From NCBI RefSeq assembly GCF_004349105.1, contig NZ_SMLB01000002.1, positions 62,001 through 126,000 of the forward strand: 64,000 nucleotides of DNA, written 5' to 3'. A model generated the notes under the pieces. The model worked only from the letters and a program-made list of their open reading frames with translations, was not told the origin of the DNA and made no database searches. Both the position numbers and the translations under genes were made by a program. This document shows positions 8,042 through 15,741 of the stretch, piece by piece (position 1 is the first letter of the stretch; each line of letters starts with the position of its first letter). Source of the DNA: Jiangella aurantiaca. GTDB taxonomy: Bacteria; Actinomycetota; Actinomycetes; Jiangellales; Jiangellaceae.

Positions 8042-9496
8042 TCAGTCGTCGGCCTGCTCGGCGACGGGCACGAGCGGCGGGTGATCGGGGCCGAGCGCAG
8101 GCGGTCGCCGGAGCAGGAGGAGCGCGGACACGACACCGACGCCGGCAAGGACCACGCAGGCCAGGAACCCGGCCTGATGGCCTTCGACGACCGCGCCGAG
8201 CGGATCGCCGCCGCCGGCGATCACGTCGTTGGTACGCGAGACCGCAACCGTCGACACGATGGCCGTCCCGACGGCCGCGCCGATCTGGAACGTGGTGTTG
8301 CTCAGCCCCGACGCCAGTCCCGCTTCGCGCTCGTCGACGCCGGCCAAGGCGGCGATCGAGCAGGTGACGAACGTCAGACCAACGCCGAGGCCGCAGATGA
8401 GCAGGCCGAGGAAGATGTCGCCGAAATAGCTGCCACCGGCCGACACCTGGGTGAGGTAGAGGCATCCGATACCCAGCAGGGCCAGGCCCGCGGTGGCGAC
8501 GACCCGGAAACCGATCTTGAGCACCAGACCCTGGCCGGCGATGGCGGCGACCGTGACCGCAAGCGGGAACACGATCGAGGTGAGACCGAACTTGACGGCC
8601 GAGTAGCCGAGCACCTGCTGGGCATACAGGGTGAGGATGAACGGCATCCCGAAGCCGATGGTGGAGAACAGCAGCATCGTCACGTTCGCACCGACCAACG
8701 TCCACGACCGCAGAATCCGCAACGGGAGCAATGGCGCCGCCACCCGAGACTCGACCACCGCGAACAGGACGAACAACACCGCCGACCCGACCAGCAGGCC
8801 AACCGTCTGCGGGTCGCCCCATCCGGCCTCCGGCGCCTCCACGACGCCGTACACCAGCAGCACCAGCGCCGCCGTCGCCGCGAGGGCTCCCAGCGGGTCA
8901 AAGCCACGACGCTGTTCCACGGCGCGGCTCTCGCGCAGCAACCGCGGCGCCAGCGCCAGAGCCGTGGCCCCGATGGGAAGATTGATCAGGAAGATCCACT
9001 CCCAGCTGATGTCGGTGAGCGGGCCACCGATCAGCCAACCGGCCGTCCCGCCGACCCCGCCCAGCGCGCCCCAGATGCCCAGCGCCTTGTTCCGCTCCGG
9101 GCCCTCCGCGAACGTCGTCGTCACGATCGACAACGCCGTCGGCGTCAAGACCGCGGCACCCACCCCCTGGAACGCACGCGCGACGATCAGCGCCGCCGGC
9201 GACCACGCAAGGGCGCACAGCAACGACGCCACCGTGAACAACGCCAGTCCGATCATGAACATCCGGCGCCGTCCTACCAGGTCGGCCGATCGGCCACCGA
9301 GCAGCAGCAATCCGCCGAAGGTCAGCGCATATGCGCTCAGCACCCACTGCAGATCCCGTGGTGCGAAGCCGAGATCCGTCTCGATCGAGGGCAACGCGAC
9401 GACCACGATCGCCGAATCCAGGATCACCATGAAGAACGCGCCGCACAGTAGCGCCAGTGCCTTCCAGCGGCGCGGATCGGGCACGACCTGGACCAT
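8042..9496 (-). CDS. MFS multidrug efflux transporter, DHA2 (EmrB/QacA) type
   Basis: A 484-residue integral membrane protein with the hydrophobicity pattern of a 14-helix drug:H+ antiporter. Visible family motifs are the D-I-A-V-V-type first helix (DSAIVVVALPSIETDLG), motif A in GGRSADLVGRRRMF at about residues 66-79, and motif C-like GVGAAVLTPTALSIV near 110-125. It probably exports a hydrophobic toxic compound by proton antiport. The ATG at 9496 lies 20 nt inside a strong 20-nt palindrome (9517-9536), the likely TetR operator, so expression is expected to be derepressed by a ligand of the adjacent TetR protein. Confidence 0.93.
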   Translation of the reverse strand: MVQVVPDPRRWKALALLCGAFFMVILDSAIVVVALPSIETDLGFAPRDLQWVLSAYALTFGGLLLLGGRSADLVGRRRMFMIGLALFTVASLLCALAWSPAALIVARAFQGVGAAVLTPTALSIVTTTFAEGPERNKALGIWGALGGVGGTAGWLIGGPLTDISWEWIFLINLPIGATALALAPRLLRESRAVEQRRGFDPLGALAATAALVLLVYGVVEAPEAGWGDPQTVGLLVGSAVLFVLFAVVESRVAAPLLPLRILRSWTLVGANVTMLLFSTIGFGMPFILTLYAQQVLGYSAVKFGLTSIVFPLAVTVAAIAGQGLVLKIGFRVVATAGLALLGIGCLYLTQVSAGGSYFGDIFLGLLICGLGVGLTFVTCSIAALAGVDEREAGLASGLSNTTFQIGAAVGTAIVSTVAVSRTNDVIAGGGDPLGAVVEGHQAGFLACVVLAGVGVVSALLLLRRPPALGPDHPPLVPVAEQADD

Positions 9497-9516
9497 GAGA
9501 CACTCCGAAAGCTCGT

Positions 9517-9536
9517 AGTTAGTTGGACAACTAACT
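9517..9536. promoter_or_regulatory. TetR-type operator upstream of the MFS gene
   Basis: AGTTAGTTGGACAACTAACT is a palindrome with two perfect 9-nt arms around a central GA, 20 nt upstream of the pump start codon. The only TetR gene nearby carries a degenerate copy of the same site over its own start. Both position and symmetry fit a TetR dimer site. Confidence 0.7.
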
Positions 9537-9589
9537 CACCATGGCATCGGAGCACCGCACAAGCTCTGTTCACCAGGAGCTGAAGGAGC

Positions 9590-9609
9590 CGGCAGCGTGC
9601 CAGCTGCCG
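9590..9609 (-). terminator. Weak hairpin after the lacI-like gene, possible terminator
   Basis: CGGCAGC (9590-9596) pairs with GCTGCCG (9603-9609) over a 6-nt loop, 84 nt past the stop of the minus-strand LacI gene. The stem is short and has no T-run. The rest of 9537-9692 shows no gene or clear signal. Confidence 0.25.
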
Positions 9610-9692
9610 CGCGGGCGGTCATGGGGATTCGCCCAGCGACGACCACGGCCGTCGATCACCGGCGCCTCATGACGGCGACCCGTGGCCCGCGC

Positions 9693-10754
9693 TCATGCGG
9701 GCGGCGGTGCGGTCGAATCACGCACCACGAGCTCGTGTCCGGCCACGCGTCGACGTGGTCGCGCAGCCGGTTCCTTCAACGCCAGCTCGAGTGCCAGAGC
9801 CCCCATCTCCGTCATCGGCAGCCGCACGGTGGTCAGCGACGGAGCCAGGTCCTGAGCCACCGCGACGTCGTCGAATCCGGCTACCGAGATCCGGCCCGGG
9901 ACGGCGATCCCATGGGAGCGGAAGACCGACAGGATCCCGATCGCCATGTCGTCGTTGAGAGCGAGCACCGCGGTCACGCCCGGGTGCTCGGCGAGGATCG
10001 TCTCGGCGGCTTCCTTCCCGCCTGCGCGGGTGAACTCCGCCTCTACCTGCGGCACCGTCGTGAAGTCCAGGCCGGCTGCGCCGAACGCCTCGGCGACCCC
10101 GCTGATCCGGTCCGCGATCGTGGTCAGCGCCCGCGAGCCGGTGGCGATCGCCAGCCGCCGGTGCCCCAGGGCGAGGAGGTGCTCGGCGATCGCCCGGCCA
10201 CCCGCGGCGTTCTCGGGCAGCACCGCGTCGACACCCAGATGATGCCGGCCGATCACGGCGACGCGGCCGCCCGCCGCACGGTAGGCCTGGAGCTCCGCCT
10301 TGGCGGCAGCTTCCAGCCGCGCGTCCAGGAATCCCGAGCCGGCGATGACGATCGCGCCCACGCGGCTCGCGACCAGGGTGCGGATCTGGTCGAGCTCGCG
10401 CCTCGGGTCGCGACCGGTGTGACAGATCTGGACCATGAGCCCTTCCCGGGCGCCGACCCGCAGCACACCACTGGCGATCTCGGTGAAGTACGGGTCACCG
10501 ATCTCGCGCACGACCAGCCCCACCGACCGGGACGTGCCGGCCGCGAGACTGCGGGCGTGGAGGTTGGCGACGTACCCCATACGCTTGGCCACCTCGCGCA
10601 CCCGCTCGGCCAGCGGCTCACTGACGCCGGACGCTCCGGACAAGCTCCGCGAGGCCGTCGCGATCGAGACGCCCGCGTGCTCGGCGACGTCCTGCAGGCG
10701 CAACGTCGTCCGCCGCTTGGCCACGCTCGCTCCTTCGCCTGTCGCCTGCGCCAT
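9693..10754 (-). CDS. LacI-family regulator of the first Liv-type importer
   Basis: A 353-residue LacI regulator. The helix-turn-helix is LRLQDVAEHAGVSIATASRS (about residues 18-38), followed by the hinge LHARSLAAGTS and a full sugar-binding-like effector domain ending in HELVVRDST. A GTG about 10 codons in could be an alternative start, removing a non-conserved extension. The gene diverges from the Liv-type binding protein at 10871, with a tandem AAGCGCTT operator between them, so it likely represses both directions. LacI control of a branched-chain-amino-acid-type importer suggests the import substrate is sugar-like rather than an amino acid. Confidence 0.93.
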   Translation of the reverse strand: MAQATGEGASVAKRRTTLRLQDVAEHAGVSIATASRSLSGASGVSEPLAERVREVAKRMGYVANLHARSLAAGTSRSVGLVVREIGDPYFTEIASGVLRVGAREGLMVQICHTGRDPRRELDQIRTLVASRVGAIVIAGSGFLDARLEAAAKAELQAYRAAGGRVAVIGRHHLGVDAVLPENAAGGRAIAEHLLALGHRRLAIATGSRALTTIADRISGVAEAFGAAGLDFTTVPQVEAEFTRAGGKEAAETILAEHPGVTAVLALNDDMAIGILSVFRSHGIAVPGRISVAGFDDVAVAQDLAPSLTTVRLPMTEMGALALELALKEPAARPRRRVAGHELVVRDSTAPPPA

Positions 10755-10807
10755 CCAGGGGCATATGTGAGCCTTGCCACAATCGAATCTCCGCCCCTAG
10801 GCTAACG

Positions 10808-10831
10808 GAAAGCGCTTACGAAAGCGCTTAC
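10808..10831. promoter_or_regulatory. Tandem LacI-type operators between divergent genes
   Basis: The 12-mer GAAAGCGCTTAC occurs twice back to back (10808-10819 and 10820-10831). Each copy contains the palindrome AAGCGCTT (10810-10817, 10822-10829), the centre typical of LacI/CcpA-class operators. The array sits 53 nt upstream of the LacI ATG and 39 nt upstream of the binding-protein ATG. Confidence 0.7.
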
Positions 10832-10870
10832 CAACCCGGGTACGACTTGTTCAGTTCAACGAGGAGCGAC

Positions 10871-12100
10871 ATGACCGTCCCCAACGGCCTTCGCATCACC
10901 GCTCTCGCCGCCGCCAGCTGCCTGGCGCTCACGGCTTGTATCAGCGGCGACGACCAGGGCACGGACGCCGAAGGCGGCGACGACACCATCAGGATCGGCA
11001 TCTCTCTGCCGTTGACCGGCGACTTCGCGGAGCCGGGCAAGGGTGTGCAGCAGGGCTATGAGGCCTGGGCGGCGTACACGAACGAGAACGGCGGCCTGCT
11101 CGGCCGGGACGTCGAGCTGACGATCCTGGACGACCAGTCGAACGCGGACCGGGTCGCCGCAGACTACGAGAGGCTGATCAACGAGGACGGCGTCGACCTG
11201 GTCTTCGGGCCGTTCTCGACCCGCCTCGTGATCCCCGCCGCGCAGGTCGCGCAGGACTACGGCTTCCTGTTCGTCGAGCCCGCCGGCGCCGCGCCCGAGG
11301 TGTTCAGCCAGGGTTTCGACAACCTCTTCTACGCGGCTCCCGCCGTCGCCGACGACCACTACAACCACCTTGCCGACGCGATCGAGGCGATGCCCGCGGC
11401 CGAGCGACCCCAGACCGCCGCCTACGCGGCCATGGACGATCCGTTCGCGATGGGGACCGCCTACGGCCTCAAGGCGCGCCTGGAAGCGATGGGCGTCACG
11501 ACCGTGGCCGACGAGGTCTATCCGCCGAACACCACCGACTTCAGCAGCATCGCGGCGACGATCGCCAGCAGCGACGCCGACATCATGGTCGGCGGGTCGC
11601 AGTACCAGGACGCGGTCAATCTGATCCTCGCGCTCCAGCAGCTGGACTACCAGCCACGGATGGCGGCGTTCTCGACCGCACCGACCAACCCGGAGTTCCC
11701 CGAGGCGATCGGCGAGAAGACCGAGGGCATCCTGTCCCCGACCGGCTACACCCCGGAGGCGGACTACCCCTCCAACCAGGAGTTCGTCGAGTTCTACACC
11801 GAGGAGTACGGCACCGCGCCGGGTGAGGATCAGGCCAACGCGTGGACGACCGGCCAGGTCGTCGCCGCCGCGGTCGAGGCCGTCGGGTGTGCCGACCCCG
11901 AGCCCGACTGCCAGCAGCAGCTCATCGACTGGCTGCACGAGAACGAGGTCGAGACCGTCGTCGGCCCGCTCAGCTGGGACGCCGACGGCCGCCCGGAGGG
12001 CGCCCACCTGATCCAGCAATACGTCGACGGCCAGATCCGGATCGTCCTCCCGGAGGATGCGGCCGAAGCCGAGTTGATCGTCGAGAAGCCGGCGTGGTGA
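10871..12100 (+). CDS. Liv-type ABC transporter substrate-binding lipoprotein
   Basis: A 409-residue type I periplasmic-binding protein of the Peripla_BP_6 (LivJ-like) family. A signal peptide ends in the lipobox LALTAC with cysteine 23. The mature protein begins IRIGISLPLTGDFAEPGK, the family's opening strand, and continues with ELTILDDQSNADR and the VFGPFSTR segment that precedes the ligand site. The ATG at 10871 was preferred over an upstream alternative at 10847 because GAGGAG lies at 10861-10866. It leads five co-directional transporter genes. Family members bind branched-chain amino acids, amides, urea or aromatic and sugar-derived acids; the LacI control and downstream GSDH protein favour a carbohydrate-derived ligand, which is inference. 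Confidence 0.93.
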   Translation: MTVPNGLRITALAAASCLALTACISGDDQGTDAEGGDDTIRIGISLPLTGDFAEPGKGVQQGYEAWAAYTNENGGLLGRDVELTILDDQSNADRVAADYERLINEDGVDLVFGPFSTRLVIPAAQVAQDYGFLFVEPAGAAPEVFSQGFDNLFYAAPAVADDHYNHLADAIEAMPAAERPQTAAYAAMDDPFAMGTAYGLKARLEAMGVTTVADEVYPPNTTDFSSIAATIASSDADIMVGGSQYQDAVNLILALQQLDYQPRMAAFSTAPTNPEFPEAIGEKTEGILSPTGYTPEADYPSNQEFVEFYTEEYGTAPGEDQANAWTTGQVVAAAVEAVGCADPEPDCQQQLIDWLHENEVETVVGPLSWDADGRPEGAHLIQQYVDGQIRIVLPEDAAEAELIVEKPAW

Positions 12101-12143
12101 ACGCCACCGGCGGACACCACCAGCCCCGAAAGGTCTGACCGGC

Positions 12144-13022
12144 ATGTCGTTGTTCGTGCAGAGCCTGGTGCTCGGCGTCCTGCTGGGAGGGCTCTACGCC
12201 CTCCTGGCGGCCGGCCTCACGCTCTACTTCGGCGTGATGCGCGTGGTGATGATCGCCCACTCGGCGTTCCTCATCCTGGCCGCCTACCTCGCCTGGGTGT
12301 TCACCCGGGAGACCGGCCTCGACCCCCTGCTGTCCATGGTCGGCACGGTGCCGCTCTTCTTCGTCGTCGGCGTCGCCATCCAGCGGTTGCTGATGGCCCG
12401 CCTCCGGCCGGCCACGCTGACGATGATGTCGGTGCTGCTGACGTTCTCGATCGCGCTGGTCATCGAGGGCATGCTCGGCTGGCTCTTCACCGGCACGCAG
12501 CGCCGGGTCCGGCTGCCCTACGGTGGCGCCGACTTCGAGGCGGCCGGCGCCAACGTGGCGGTGGTCAAGCTGATCGCGTTCGTGCTGGCCGCGCTGTCGC
12601 TGCTGGCGCTGTACCTGTTGCTGACGCGCACCCGCTTCGGTCAGGCGCTGCGGGCGACGATCCAGCACCCCGAGGCCGCCCGTCTGGTGGGGATTGACAC
12701 CGATCGCACCGCCGGTTACGGCTTCGGCATCGGGCTGGCGACGGCGGCGATCGGCGGGACCGCGCTGGCGCTGGACTCCACGATCTACCCGTCGCTGCAC
12801 TGGCACTGGATCGGGCCCCTGATGGCGATCATCGTGGTGGGTGGCCTGGGCAGCATCCCGGGCGCCGCGATCGCCGCGATGATCCTCGGCATAGGGCAGG
12901 CCCTGCTCCAGATCCCGCTCAATACCACGTGGGCGCAGACGATCTTCTACGTGGCGCTCTTCGTCACCCTCATGGTCCGCCCGCAGGGATTCTTCGGAGG
13001 TCGTCTTGCCCAGCGCTTCTGA
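12144..13022 (+). CDS. Liv-type ABC transporter permease (LivH-like)
   Basis: A 292-residue inner-membrane permease with the LivH signature in the first helices (LVLGVLLGGLYALLAAGLTL, then YFGVMRVVMIAHSAF) and the conserved GGLGSIPGAAIAAMILG near residue 235. About eight transmembrane segments are visible. It pairs with the LivM-like product of the next gene, whose start lies inside this gene's 3' end. Confidence 0.93.
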   Translation: MSLFVQSLVLGVLLGGLYALLAAGLTLYFGVMRVVMIAHSAFLILAAYLAWVFTRETGLDPLLSMVGTVPLFFVVGVAIQRLLMARLRPATLTMMSVLLTFSIALVIEGMLGWLFTGTQRRVRLPYGGADFEAAGANVAVVKLIAFVLAALSLLALYLLLTRTRFGQALRATIQHPEAARLVGIDTDRTAGYGFGIGLATAAIGGTALALDSTIYPSLHWHWIGPLMAIIVVGGLGSIPGAAIAAMILGIGQALLQIPLNTTWAQTIFYVALFVTLMVRPQGFFGGRLAQRF

Positions 13023-14079
13023 CCGGACCCGCGGGTCGGGCCTGACCACCGCACTCAAGATCGTCGGGATCCTCGCCCTCGCCGCCGCGGTGCTGTCGTT
13101 CCCCTCCTTCGCCGCCAACCCCTTCATCCTGTCGGTGGGCGTCGTGATCATGAGCTACGCCGTCCTCGCGACCGGGTGGAACTTCGTCGGCGGGTTCACC
13201 GGCTACATGTCGCTCGGCCACGCGGCCTACTCCGGCCTCGGGGGCTACGCCACCGCGCTACTGATCATCGAGTCCGGGATCAACCCCTGGCTGGCGCTGG
13301 TCCTCGGCGCACTGCTCACCGCGGTGATCGCCGTGCCGGTGGGCATCGCCAGCCTGCGCGTGCGCGGAGCGTCGTTCGTCATCGTCTCGATCGCCTTCGT
13401 GCTGATCCTGCAGCTGGTCTTCCAGTCGTGGGGCGAGTTCACCGGCGGGTCGAACGGACTGAGGGTGCCGCGGCCGTTCGGTCCCGACGTGCTCCGTCCC
13501 GAACAGCACGAGCGCTTCTTCTACCTCCACGCCGCGGTGCTGGCGATCGCCCTCCTCACCTGGTGGCTGATCGACCGGTCGCGGTTCGGCATCGGGCTCA
13601 AGGCGATCCGCGAGGACGAGGACAAGGCGCAGGCGCTCGGCATCCCGACGTTCAACTACAAGCTCGTGGCGTTCGTCGTCTCCGCGTTCTTCACCGCGGT
13701 CGGCGGCGGGCTCTACGCGCTGTGGTTCGGCTTCCTCGACCCGATCTTCCAGTTCTCCATCCTCATCGGCTCGTACATGGTGCTGATGAGTCTGCTGGGC
13801 GGCATCCGCAGCCTGTTCGGGCCGATGCTCGGAGCCCTGGTCGTCGGCTACTCCGTCGAGTTCTTCAAGAACGAGTACGGCGACACCCAGTTCCACCTCG
13901 TCGCCACCGGGCTCCTGCTCGGACTGGTCGTGCTGTTCATGCCCGACGGCGTCCTCCCGGCCCTCGCGGCGCTGCTGCGGCGGTTCCGCCCGCAGGAGTC
14001 GTCCATCCGCGAGGTCACCCAGGCCGAGCTCGCCGAGCAGCGGAACTCCGACCCGATCACGCAGGGGGCGAAGCGATGA
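13006..14079 (+). CDS. Liv-type ABC transporter permease (LivM-like)
   Basis: A 357-residue LivM-type permease: helices from about residue 15, the family motif NFVGGFTGYMSLGHAAYSGLGGY around 63-85, and GGIRSLFGPMLGALVVGYSV near 265-285. The start is a TTG at 13006, 17 nt before the previous stop; a GGAGG at 12996-13000 inside the upstream gene supports it. The C-terminal tail is hydrophilic. Its stop overlaps the ATG of the ATPase gene, indicating translational coupling. Confidence 0.92.
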   Translation: MPSASDRTRGSGLTTALKIVGILALAAAVLSFPSFAANPFILSVGVVIMSYAVLATGWNFVGGFTGYMSLGHAAYSGLGGYATALLIIESGINPWLALVLGALLTAVIAVPVGIASLRVRGASFVIVSIAFVLILQLVFQSWGEFTGGSNGLRVPRPFGPDVLRPEQHERFFYLHAAVLAIALLTWWLIDRSRFGIGLKAIREDEDKAQALGIPTFNYKLVAFVVSAFFTAVGGGLYALWFGFLDPIFQFSILIGSYMVLMSLLGGIRSLFGPMLGALVVGYSVEFFKNEYGDTQFHLVATGLLLGLVVLFMPDGVLPALAALLRRFRPQESSIREVTQAELAEQRNSDPITQGAKR

Positions 14080-14852
14080 CCGCGCTCCACGAGCAAGGCG
14101 CCGGCCAGCAGGAATCGGTACGGATCGGCCTCGCCGCCACGGGCTTGTCGAAGGCGTTCGGCGGTGTCCGGGCCGTCCACGACGCCACCGTGGCGTTCCA
14201 CCACGGCAAGATCAACGCCCTGATCGGCCCCAACGGCTCGGGGAAGACGACGTTCTTCAACTGCGTGACTGGAATGATCAAGCCCGACAGCGGGACCGTG
14301 ACCTACTACGGCGCCGACATCACCGGGAAGGCACCGCACCGGATCGCCCGCGCCGGCGTCGGACGCAGCTTCCAGCTGTGCCGGATCTTCCCCCGGATGA
14401 CCGCACTGGAGAACGTGCTGGCGGCCGTCCGTCCGCCGAGCAAGACCCGCCTGCTCGCCTCCGCCCACCACCACGGCGATGTCGCGCGGGCCCGGGAGCT
14501 GCTCTCCCGCGTCGGCATCGAACACCTCGAGGGCGCCGAGGCGCGCGCCCTGTCCTACGGGCAGCAGAAGCTGCTCGAGCTCGCGGGCGTGCTGATGGCC
14601 GACCCGGACACGATCATGCTCGACGAGCCGGCCGGCGGCGTGAACCCGGCCCTCATCGAGCGGATCGCCGGGCTGGTCCGCTCGCTCAACGCCGAGGGCA
14701 AGACGTTCATCGTGGTCGAGCACAACATGGAGCTGGTCATGAGTCTCTCCGACCACGTGGTCGTCTTCGACCGCGGCAGCCAGATCAGCGAAGGCCCGCC
14801 TTCAGTGGTCCAGAACGACCCCCGAGTCCTGGAGGCCTACCTTGGCGTCTGA
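14076..14852 (+). CDS. Liv-type ABC transporter ATP-binding protein (LivG-like)
   Basis: A 258-residue cytoplasmic ATPase. Walker A is GPNGSGKT (about residues 49-56), followed by the LivG-specific GVGRSFQLCRIFPRMTALEN, the signature LSYGQQK, Walker B TIMLDEPAGGVNP and the switch histidine in VVEHNM. LSYGQQK replaces the canonical LSGGQ, a common variant in LivG. The ATG at 14076 overlaps the upstream TGA (ATGA). It would drive import through the LivH/LivM-like pair together with the next gene's product. Confidence 0.93.
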   Translation: MTALHEQGAGQQESVRIGLAATGLSKAFGGVRAVHDATVAFHHGKINALIGPNGSGKTTFFNCVTGMIKPDSGTVTYYGADITGKAPHRIARAGVGRSFQLCRIFPRMTALENVLAAVRPPSKTRLLASAHHHGDVARARELLSRVGIEHLEGAEARALSYGQQKLLELAGVLMADPDTIMLDEPAGGVNPALIERIAGLVRSLNAEGKTFIVVEHNMELVMSLSDHVVVFDRGSQISEGPPSVVQNDPRVLEAYLGV

Positions 14853-15591
14853 CTACCTGCTCGAGCTCGACGACATCGAGGCGGGCTACGGGCGCGCCGC
14901 CCTGGTGCTGCGCGGCCTGACCGTGAAGGTCCCCGCGGGGTCGGTCGTGTGCCTGGTCGGACCCAACGGCGCCGGCAAGTCCACCGTCCTCAAGGTCGCC
15001 AGCGGCATGCTCGCGCCTCGCTCCGGCACGATCCGCGTCTGCGGCGACGACGTGACCGGCTTCGGACCGCAACAGATGCTGACCGCTGGTCTCTCCCACG
15101 TGCTCCAAGGACACAGCGTGTTCCGGGAGATGACCGTCGAGGAGAACGTCCTGCTGGGCGCCTACACGATCCGCGACCGCGCCGCGATCGCCGAGCGGGT
15201 CGGCTTCGTCAAGGAGCTGTTCCCCGTCGTCGGCGACCGGTGGAAGGCGCTGGCCGGAGCGCTGTCCGGCGGCGAGCAGAAGCAGGTCGAGTTCGCCCGC
15301 TCGCTGATGGTCAGCCCGCGGGTGGTGCTGCTCGACGAACCGTCGATGGGCCTCGACCCCAGGGCGACGGCGTCCGTCTTCGAGCAGGTGATCCGGATGC
15401 GTGACGCGGGCACCGCCGTCCTGCTCGTCGAGCAGAACGCGCGCCGCGCGCTCGAGACCGCCGACCTCGGCTGCGTGCTGGACCTCGGCCGGGTCCACAT
15501 CGACGGTCCCGCCTCCGAGCTGCTCAAGGACCCCCAGCTCGCCGAGCTGTACCTCGGCGGCCGGCCCGCCGCGGCACCACCCGCATCGTGA
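14842..15591 (+). CDS. Liv-type ABC transporter ATP-binding protein (LivF-like)
   Basis: A 249-residue ATPase with Walker A GPNGAGKS (about residues 39-46), the LivF-type GLSHVLQGHSVFREMTVEEN, the signature LSGGEQKQVEFARSL, Walker B VVLLDEPSMGLDP and the switch histidine replaced by glutamine in LLVEQNA, as usual in LivF. The start is TTG at 14842 with GGAGG at 14831-14835 inside the upstream gene, the same start arrangement as the LivM-like gene. It completes a five-gene importer. Confidence 0.93.
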   Translation: MASDYLLELDDIEAGYGRAALVLRGLTVKVPAGSVVCLVGPNGAGKSTVLKVASGMLAPRSGTIRVCGDDVTGFGPQQMLTAGLSHVLQGHSVFREMTVEENVLLGAYTIRDRAAIAERVGFVKELFPVVGDRWKALAGALSGGEQKQVEFARSLMVSPRVVLLDEPSMGLDPRATASVFEQVIRMRDAGTAVLLVEQNARRALETADLGCVLDLGRVHIDGPASELLKDPQLAELYLGGRPAAAPPAS

Positions 15592-15608
15592 CGCACGGAG
15601 GCCGGACG

Positions 15609-15657
15609 CCGACCGCGAAGGTCCCAGGCGGCGGCGAGTCCCACAACGGAAAGGAAA
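15609..15657 (+). repeat. 49-nt element, copy 1 (after livF-like gene)
   Basis: This segment, 17 nt after the livF-like stop, matches a 48-nt segment at 25431-25478 (minus strand) at all but about four positions; its core is GGTCCCAGGCGGCGGCGAG at about 15620-15638. Both copies are in sense orientation within a Liv-type importer operon. It lies 85 nt upstream of the GSDH-LamG gene. It may be a cis-acting RNA or a dispersed repeat; no known riboswitch class was recognised. Confidence 0.6.
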
Positions 15658-15741
15658 CCAGCCCGGATCGGCTCGGCCGCACCCGCAAGTAGATCGCAGC
15701 AGTTGTTCCCATCCGCATCCGACAGTGAGGGACGAGGACCC

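Noticed and set aside
15609-15657. Assignment of the repeated element to a known riboswitch class
   Set aside because: Compared from memory with common actinobacterial classes (cobalamin, TPP, SAM, glycine, guanidine, ZTP, fluoride) and none of their signature segments is present.
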